DNA of 47,379 nt from Verrucomicrobiota bacterium (GTDB lineage: Bacteria; Verrucomicrobiota; Verrucomicrobiia; Opitutales; Opitutaceae). This document shows, piece after piece, positions 43,225 to 47,379 of this stretch. How positions within the stretch are numbered: the first letter of the stretch is position 1; every line of letters begins with the position of its first letter. The notes under the pieces were generated by a model. It made no database searches, was not told the DNA's origin, and saw only the letters and a list, made by a program, of their open reading frames with translations. A program made the translations under genes and the position numbers. The stretch is from positions 1 to 47,379 of the forward strand of contig QNAI01000010.1 of the NCBI GenBank assembly GCA_003641745.1, given 5' to 3'.

Positions 43225-43911
43225 CTACTGATGCGCGATGTAAACGTAGGCCGTGGTCAGCCCGCGGCCGTTGGGGCGGCGGTAAACCACCTTTCCGGTC
43301 ACGTCGTCGACGGAGGTCGTGGCGGGAGTGAAAGCTTCACCGTCGAGGCGAAGGCTCAACTCGTGGGCTTCAGCAGCGGTCACGTTGACCACTGCGGCTG
43401 AGACAACCCGGGCCCCGGAGGGGAGATTGTTCGTCCCGTCCAGACGGAAGTTGGAACCTGCCGCGGTGGAAGGATTGGTCGTATTCGAATTGCGGCAGAT
43501 GAGACGCGACTGGCTGTTCTGGCTGGATCCGCCGTTGGCGGCCCAGGTGCCGTTGGCGCGGGTCCAGGTCGCTCCCGCAATAACCGGGTTCGAGGGTTGG
43601 GTGCCGATTTTCACCTGGAATCGACCATCGAGCATACCGGCGGTATAGAGCAGGTCGTCGATGCGGCCGCGGTTGTTGGTGACCGGAATCGTGCCGTAAT
43701 TCCCCGCGAACTCAGTGATGGCCGCCTTCATGGAGCTGATCGAGCCGACGGCATTGGTCACACGCGATGAAGCGATGGTGGAGAACACCTTAGGTACGAT
43801 GACCACGGCGAGGATGGCGATGATGGCGAGCACACCAATCATCTCGATGAGACTGAATCCAGCCTGGCGTTTCGAGGTGCGGCGACAAGTGGGTGATGGA
43901 TCAATATTCAT
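43225..43911 (-). CDS. Type IV prepilin, likely the major pilin or GspG-like subunit
   Basis: A 228-residue prepilin. The basic leader (MNIDPSPTCRRTSKRQAG) is cut at Gly18|Phe19, giving mature FSLIEMIGVLAIIAILAVVI with Glu at +5 and the usual hydrophobic helix. The globular domain is rich in Asn, Ser, Thr and Gly, as in surface-exposed pilins, with one Cys (ICRNSN). As the first gene of the ten-gene operon, 93 bases ahead of the ATPase, it is the best candidate for the main fibre subunit. The upstream gap (43912-44058) has a small near-palindrome GATCTCCCGGGGAGATC at 44008-44024. Confidence 0.92.
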   Translation of the reverse strand: MNIDPSPTCRRTSKRQAGFSLIEMIGVLAIIAILAVVIVPKVFSTIASSRVTNAVGSISSMKAAITEFAGNYGTIPVTNNRGRIDDLLYTAGMLDGRFQVKIGTQPSNPVIAGATWTRANGTWAANGGSSQNSQSRLICRNSNTTNPSTAAGSNFRLDGTNNLPSGARVVSAAVVNVTAAEAHELSLRLDGEAFTPATTSVDDVTGKVVYRRPNGRGLTTAYVYIAHQ

Positions 43912-44058
43912 AAGGATGATAGCTAGGTTCAGAGGTGAATATCGACCGGATCGGACCGCGTCTTTAGGGTGATTGCTCTAGGGGATTGCCAGAGGTCTTC
44001 CCAAGTGGATCTCCCGGGGAGATCAGGGAGGTCCGGACGAGTCGGTCTCGGCGGCGGG

Positions 44059-44217
44059 TCAGGAAAAGCGCTGAGCAATTTTCCAGCCGAAATAAACCCC
44101 GACAAGACTCCCGACCGCGCTGATCGAAAAGGCCCAGCCGATGCCCCATCGCGATCCCAGGTACCACCCAACATAGCTTCCGATAAAAGCACCGCCGAAT
44201 GTACAGAGTTTGTTCAT
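44059..44217 (-). CDS. Small glycine-rich membrane protein (52 residues)
   Basis: A 52-residue protein, MNKLCTFGGAFIGSYVGWYL followed by GSRWGIGWAFSISAVGSLVG and VYFGWKIAQRFS. Two hydrophobic helices with regularly spaced Gly (glycine-zipper-like) suggest a helical hairpin in the membrane. The longer frame upstream of this Met passes through a GTAGGG repeat and is not family-like, so the internal Met is chosen. It lies upstream of and in line with the pilin operon but separated by 147 bases, so a functional link is unproven. Function is unknown. Confidence 0.68.
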   Translation of the reverse strand: MNKLCTFGGAFIGSYVGWYLGSRWGIGWAFSISAVGSLVGVYFGWKIAQRFS

Positions 44218-44269
44218 CTGTCTTCGATCGGCAGATTTTTGCTGTTTCCGAAGAAAATATGTGGAATCC

Positions 44270-44367
44270 GGTAGGGCTGGACGTTCCCCTCCGTCGCTAG
44301 AGCTATGGCGGGCAGGCAGGCCAGCCGTGCACGAGATTGTGGCGCGCCAGGGACGACGCGCCCTACC
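44270..44367. repeat. GTAGGG-type palindromic element
   Basis: Starts GGTAGGGC (44270-44277) and ends GCCCTACC (44360-44367). The centre contains CGCTAGAGCTATGGCGGGC, a core also seen, degraded, at about 33700 (CGTAGCCTTGGCGAAG) and 5740. It lies between the small membrane protein and the next gene. Confidence 0.75.
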
Positions 44368-44509
44368 AAATGGCCAGCCGTTTCGAAGGCTTTCCAATCG
44401 ATGGATCAGAAAAAACTTCCTGGTTCCTCCACTGGTGCACCGGTACAGGTGAAGTGATGGGGTCCCAATAGATCATCCTCCGACTCAGAGATCACCCATT
44501 TTTCTTCTT

Positions 44510-44567
44510 GTAGGAGAGGCTTTACGCCTCGATCAAACTGGCCATCGAGGGATAAACCCTCTCCTAC
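44510..44567. repeat. Long imperfect hairpin (GTAGGAGAGG type)
   Basis: The arm 44510-44532 (GTAGGAGAGGCTTTACGCCT...) pairs with 44545-44567 at 20 of 23 positions around a 12-nt loop. The flanking gap 44368-44715 shows nothing else. Confidence 0.8.
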
Positions 44568-44715
44568 TCTTACCCGTCATTTCATGCGTGATGCGCCACC
44601 AGTGTTGAGCGCGCGGACCAGAGCGCCATGAGGTCGAGGCAGGGCGGGGCAGATCGAACGATCCTATGGGTCTCAGTCTTGCCACGGAGGGGCGCCGGAC
44701 GAATCTCGGCAGACC

Positions 44716-46143
44716 ATGGAGCTTCTTTTTGAATCGAGGTTGTGCGTGGGTGGATTCACGGGCAAGGTATCTGCTGTCCAGGGCAGGGCGACCTTGCACG
44801 AAGAACCGGTGCTGGTGGGGGATTCGAAAGTGGACGGTGCGGGTGCCTCGATCTATGGAACTGTTCTTCGGGAGGGCGGAACCTATCGGATGTGGTACCA
44901 GGCGTGGCCAAAGAACTGGCCGGGAAGTGACACGACCCTCGTCGGTTACGCCGAATCGGACGACGGGATTGAATGGAGAAAGCCCAGGCTCGATGTTCCC
45001 GATACGAACGGACCCGAAGGGAACCTGACCAATCTCGGTTTCCATTCACCTTCAGTTTTTTTGGATCCCGGGGGCACCGGGCATTACCGTTACCGGGCGA
45101 CCGGCTTTACCGGTCCGGATCATGTCGGCGCCCGCGCAACGCTCCCAACCCGCGGCTACTATACCGCCCATTCGGCCGACGGGTTGGATTGGGAACTGGA
45201 TTCGGGAGCGCCCGCATGGCCGGGTGCCGATGTGATCACCAGCATCTATCATCCGGGACAGGGACGGGGGGTCGTTGCGCTCAAGCGGAGCGTGCTCTAT
45301 CGCTCCCTCCGCCGCCGGTCTATCTGGAATGCGGGTTTTGTCGACGGACGCTGGACCCCCGAGTCGCGGGCTCTGGTGCCCGATGATTTTGACGATGTCG
45401 CGGCCATCACCCGAGGCTATGCGGGTGGCGACTATTACGGCATGGGCATGCAGGCGGCCCGGGGGTCGACGGTGGGCTTTGTCTGGCAGTTCAGGCATAC
45501 TCTGCCCCGGACGCCAACCCCCGGTTGGGAATCGGGGATATTCGGAACCGTCGGTGTGACCCTGGCGTTCCAGGAAGGCGCGGGTGACTGCTGGCAGCAT
45601 GCGCCCGGTCGGAGAGACTTCATTCCGCACGATGCGCTGCCCTGGGCGGAGGGCGGCGTGTACACCGCATCGTGCCCGATCGAGTGCGGCGATGAGCATC
45701 GGCTCTACCTCTGTGGGGCTAGACACTCGCACGGATGGTATCTGGACAGTTCCTGGAAGCGCCTGGATCGTCGGAAGAATGAACTGATGGAGGAAGGCCT
45801 GGCCTGGATCACCTTCGCCCGTTGGCCAAAGTGGCGTCTTTTCGGATTTCGCGCCGACCCCGACGGCACGATTGAGATCCGTCTCGGTAAGATCGGAGCC
45901 CCCAGTCGCGTCCGTCTGAACTATGAGTGTGATCCCTCCGGGTCGATCCGTCCCGAGGTGGTGGGTGCGGCCGGTCGTTCGGTTGCTGATTCCGACCCGC
46001 TGACCGGATCAAGCTCGGGTCGACCGGCCTCCTGGAGGGACGGGGAGAATATTATGCCACCGGAGGGTGGCGGTGAGGTAACCATTCGGTTACACCTCGA
46101 GCGGGCCACTGTCTGGGCGTTTGATCTGGAACCGATCCGTTGA
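44716..46143 (+). CDS. Glycosyl hydrolase-like five-bladed beta-propeller protein
   Basis: A 475-residue cytoplasmic-type protein without a signal peptide. It has the repeated pattern of GH32/43/68/130-type propellers: YGTVLREGGTYRMWYQAWP, VGYAESDDGIEWRKPRL, FHSPSVFLDPGGTGHYRYRA, GYYTAHSADGLDWELD, then VYTASCPIECGDEHRLYLCG and ITFARWPKWRLFGFRADPDG. The last segment resembles a C-terminal sandwich found in verrucomicrobial and planctomycetal proteins annotated only as hypothetical. I cannot assign catalytic acids with confidence, so enzymatic activity is inferred from fold alone. It stands between repeats, with no operon partner. Confidence 0.72.
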   Translation: MELLFESRLCVGGFTGKVSAVQGRATLHEEPVLVGDSKVDGAGASIYGTVLREGGTYRMWYQAWPKNWPGSDTTLVGYAESDDGIEWRKPRLDVPDTNGPEGNLTNLGFHSPSVFLDPGGTGHYRYRATGFTGPDHVGARATLPTRGYYTAHSADGLDWELDSGAPAWPGADVITSIYHPGQGRGVVALKRSVLYRSLRRRSIWNAGFVDGRWTPESRALVPDDFDDVAAITRGYAGGDYYGMGMQAARGSTVGFVWQFRHTLPRTPTPGWESGIFGTVGVTLAFQEGAGDCWQHAPGRRDFIPHDALPWAEGGVYTASCPIECGDEHRLYLCGARHSHGWYLDSSWKRLDRRKNELMEEGLAWITFARWPKWRLFGFRADPDGTIEIRLGKIGAPSRVRLNYECDPSGSIRPEVVGAAGRSVADSDPLTGSSSGRPASWRDGENIMPPEGGGEVTIRLHLERATVWAFDLEPIR

Positions 46144-46294
46144 AGGGCACCTTGAATCGCAACCGGGTGCATACCCTGAAGCTTGCTTCGGGTTGGCATA
46201 CAAAGGGCGCAGATATTCACTTATTTGAGCCGGTCAGCAGGATCTTGCCCTGTGTTTCGATCGAGACCATTCTGTCCCTGAACGACCTTGGCTG

Positions 46295-46861
46295 ATGAGC
46301 GATCCGATGGAAAACGAACCCCGTCCTCCGAAGGAATCCGGCGATTCCACGCCAACTCCGACCGGTGAGCGTCCTTTGTGGCGATCACCGTCGGTCATCG
46401 TGGCTGCCGTTTTCATGTTGGCCGGCCTTGGTTTCTGGGTCTATGGCGCGGCCACCGGTAAAGGCGGTGACGATGTGGTGTCAGGTTCGGCGTCTGCGTC
46501 CTCATTTATGGATTCGAATTCGGACGGGGTGGAGCAAGGGGAGAGCGAGGGGAGCCTCGAACCGATCTCGCCGGTAACCTTTCGTCTGGGAGCCGGTTAC
46601 CTGGGCGGTTTTTTTCTGGGTTGGGCCCTTCGGAAATTCATCAAACTCACCCTCTTGATAGCAGGTGGACTGGTCGTGATGCTGGCCGTCTTCCAGGGGT
46701 TGGGTTGGTTTGAGGTCAATTGGCCGGCAGTGGAGAACCACCTGCAGATGAGTCTCGCCTGGATTCAGGGCGAGGCCGGATCCTTCAGGATGTTCATAAC
46801 CGGGTATTTGCCGTCGGCCGGCGCCGCGACAGCGGGCATGGTGGTTGGTTTCCGACGTTGA
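46295..46861 (+). CDS. FUN14 domain membrane protein
   Basis: A 188-residue membrane protein. A Pro-rich N-terminus (ENEPRPPKESGDSTPTPTGE) precedes a first helix (VIVAAVFMLAGLGFWVYGAA), a polar Ser/Glu-rich loop (about 57-90), and the FUN14 unit: GAGYLGGFFLGWALRKFIKL, a helix (LTLLIAGGLVVMLAVFQGLG), WFEVNWPAVENHL, and a last Gly-rich helix (AGAATAGMVVGFRR). FUN14 proteins occur from bacteria to mitochondria, where FUNDC1 is a mitophagy receptor; the bacterial role is unknown. The start ATG follows a GGCTG with no strong Shine-Dalgarno. The gene is followed directly by the tandem hairpin array. Confidence 0.85.
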   Translation: MSDPMENEPRPPKESGDSTPTPTGERPLWRSPSVIVAAVFMLAGLGFWVYGAATGKGGDDVVSGSASASSFMDSNSDGVEQGESEGSLEPISPVTFRLGAGYLGGFFLGWALRKFIKLTLLIAGGLVVMLAVFQGLGWFEVNWPAVENHLQMSLAWIQGEAGSFRMFITGYLPSAGAATAGMVVGFRR

Positions 46862-46891
46862 GGGGTCGCTGAAATGGGGGGTGAAGGGGGT

Positions 46892-47379
46892 CTTTGAAGG
46901 GTCGGTTTGAAGGGGTCCGTTTGAAAGGGTCCGTTTGAAGGGGGTCAAAGCTCACATCTCGCATTGGCATGCAAGATGTCGAGCAATGACCCCCCGTTCC
47001 CACCAATGTCGAGCAATGACCCCGTTCCGCATTCCGAACCCCAAATGCCTACAGCCTGTTCCTACCGTCCACCGTCTACTGCCTACCGTCCACCCTTTGC
47101 TCCCCGTCATTAAGGGGTCAAAGCTCACATCTCGCATTGGCATGCAAGATGTCGAGCAATGACCCCCCGTTCGCACCAATGTCGAGCAATGACCCCGTTC
47201 CCAATCCGAAATCCAAATGTCCACCGTCCACCGTCCACCGTCTACTGCCTACCGTCCACCCTTTGCTCCCCTCATTAAGGGGTCAAAGCTCACATCTCGC
47301 ATTGGCATGCAAGATGTCGAGCAATGACCCCCCGTTCGCACCAATGTCGAGCAATGACCCCGTTCCCAATCCGCATTCC
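46892..47379. repeat. Tandem array of GGGGTCA-foot hairpins, running off the window
   Basis: Four degenerate 14-bp units (TTTGAAGGGGTCCG) at 46892-46947 lead into hairpins at 46941-46993, 47114-47166 and 47279-47331, spaced 173 and 165 bases. Each is followed by a half copy (CACCAATGTCGAGCAATGAC) and, after the first two, a spacer of TCCACCGTCTACTGCC-like words. Hairpins fold as GGGGTCA/TGACCCC, GCTC/GAGC, CATCT/AGATG, GCAT-TGGC-ATGC. No gene is present after 46861. Confidence 0.93.

Noticed and set aside
46941-47379. CRISPR or integron attC array
   Set aside because: Units and spacers are nearly identical, there is no integrase or cassette gene, and there is no attC-type GTTRRRY core. It fits a tandem duplication of a REP-like hairpin.
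1-47379. tRNA, rRNA, prophage or toxin-antitoxin genes
   Set aside because: Reading both strands I found no cloverleaf-type sequence, no rRNA signature, no phage structural genes and no convincing small toxin-antitoxin pair.

Overview
The window is GC-rich bacterial chromosomal DNA, most consistent with a free-living or metagenome-assembled Verrucomicrobiota of the Opitutales type. This is an inference from gene content: a Tat-exported Gfo/Idh/MocA oxidoreductase, a DUF1080 protein, a heparinase-type lyase, a GH4 glycosidase, URO-D-like and sugar-isomerase-like genes, a membrane pyrophosphatase, a class Ic-like ribonucleotide reductase with a three-cone large subunit, and many dispersed palindromic repeats. 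I saw no rRNA, tRNA, CRISPR array or prophage, and no marker gene that would fix the taxonomy.

Layout. 1-9.0 kb: ribokinase and peptidase T (overlapping), a large membrane pyrophosphatase, a sugar isomerase and a small phosphoesterase on the minus strand, then a GH4 glycosidase. 9.3-16.8 kb: a TetR regulator, an exported metallo-beta-lactamase-fold hydrolase, about 1 kb of decayed DNA with a MITE-like element and gene remnants, two small membrane proteins, a heparinase II/III-type lyase, and a REP-associated tyrosine transposase (RAYT) bounded by 27-bp inverted repeats. 16.8-21.9 kb: a tightly overlapping arginine succinyltransferase (AST) operon, M20 hydrolase-astA-astD-astB. 22-27.5 kb: htpG, an oxidoreductase, a cupin, a methyltransferase and a DUF1080 protein, most separated by long hairpins. 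27.7-32.3 kb: nrdB-nrdA behind a paired NrdR-box promoter. 32.6-33.6 kb: a URO-D-family protein. 33.8-43.9 kb: a ten-gene minus-strand operon for an MSHA-like type IV pilus / type II secretion machine, ending in a GGDEF response regulator and an HD-GYP protein. 44-47.4 kb: a small membrane protein, a beta-propeller glycosidase-like protein, a FUN14 protein and a tandem hairpin array running off the window.

The most unusual signal is a superfamily of hairpins sharing the foot (T)AAGGGGTCA / TGACCCC with different interiors. One interior class (about 53 nt) shows compensatory changes between copies, so the fold looks conserved rather than the sequence. The RAYT's own inverted repeats carry the same foot, which makes that transposase family the natural suspect for spreading them. 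Several copies supply stop codons, and one hairpin appears to supply GTG start codons to two divergent genes. Other points of interest are the radical-tyrosine-free NrdB, the AST operon lacking astC and astE but led by an M20 hydrolase, the roughly 120-residue insertion in the pyrophosphatase, and the c-di-GMP modules built into the pilus operon.
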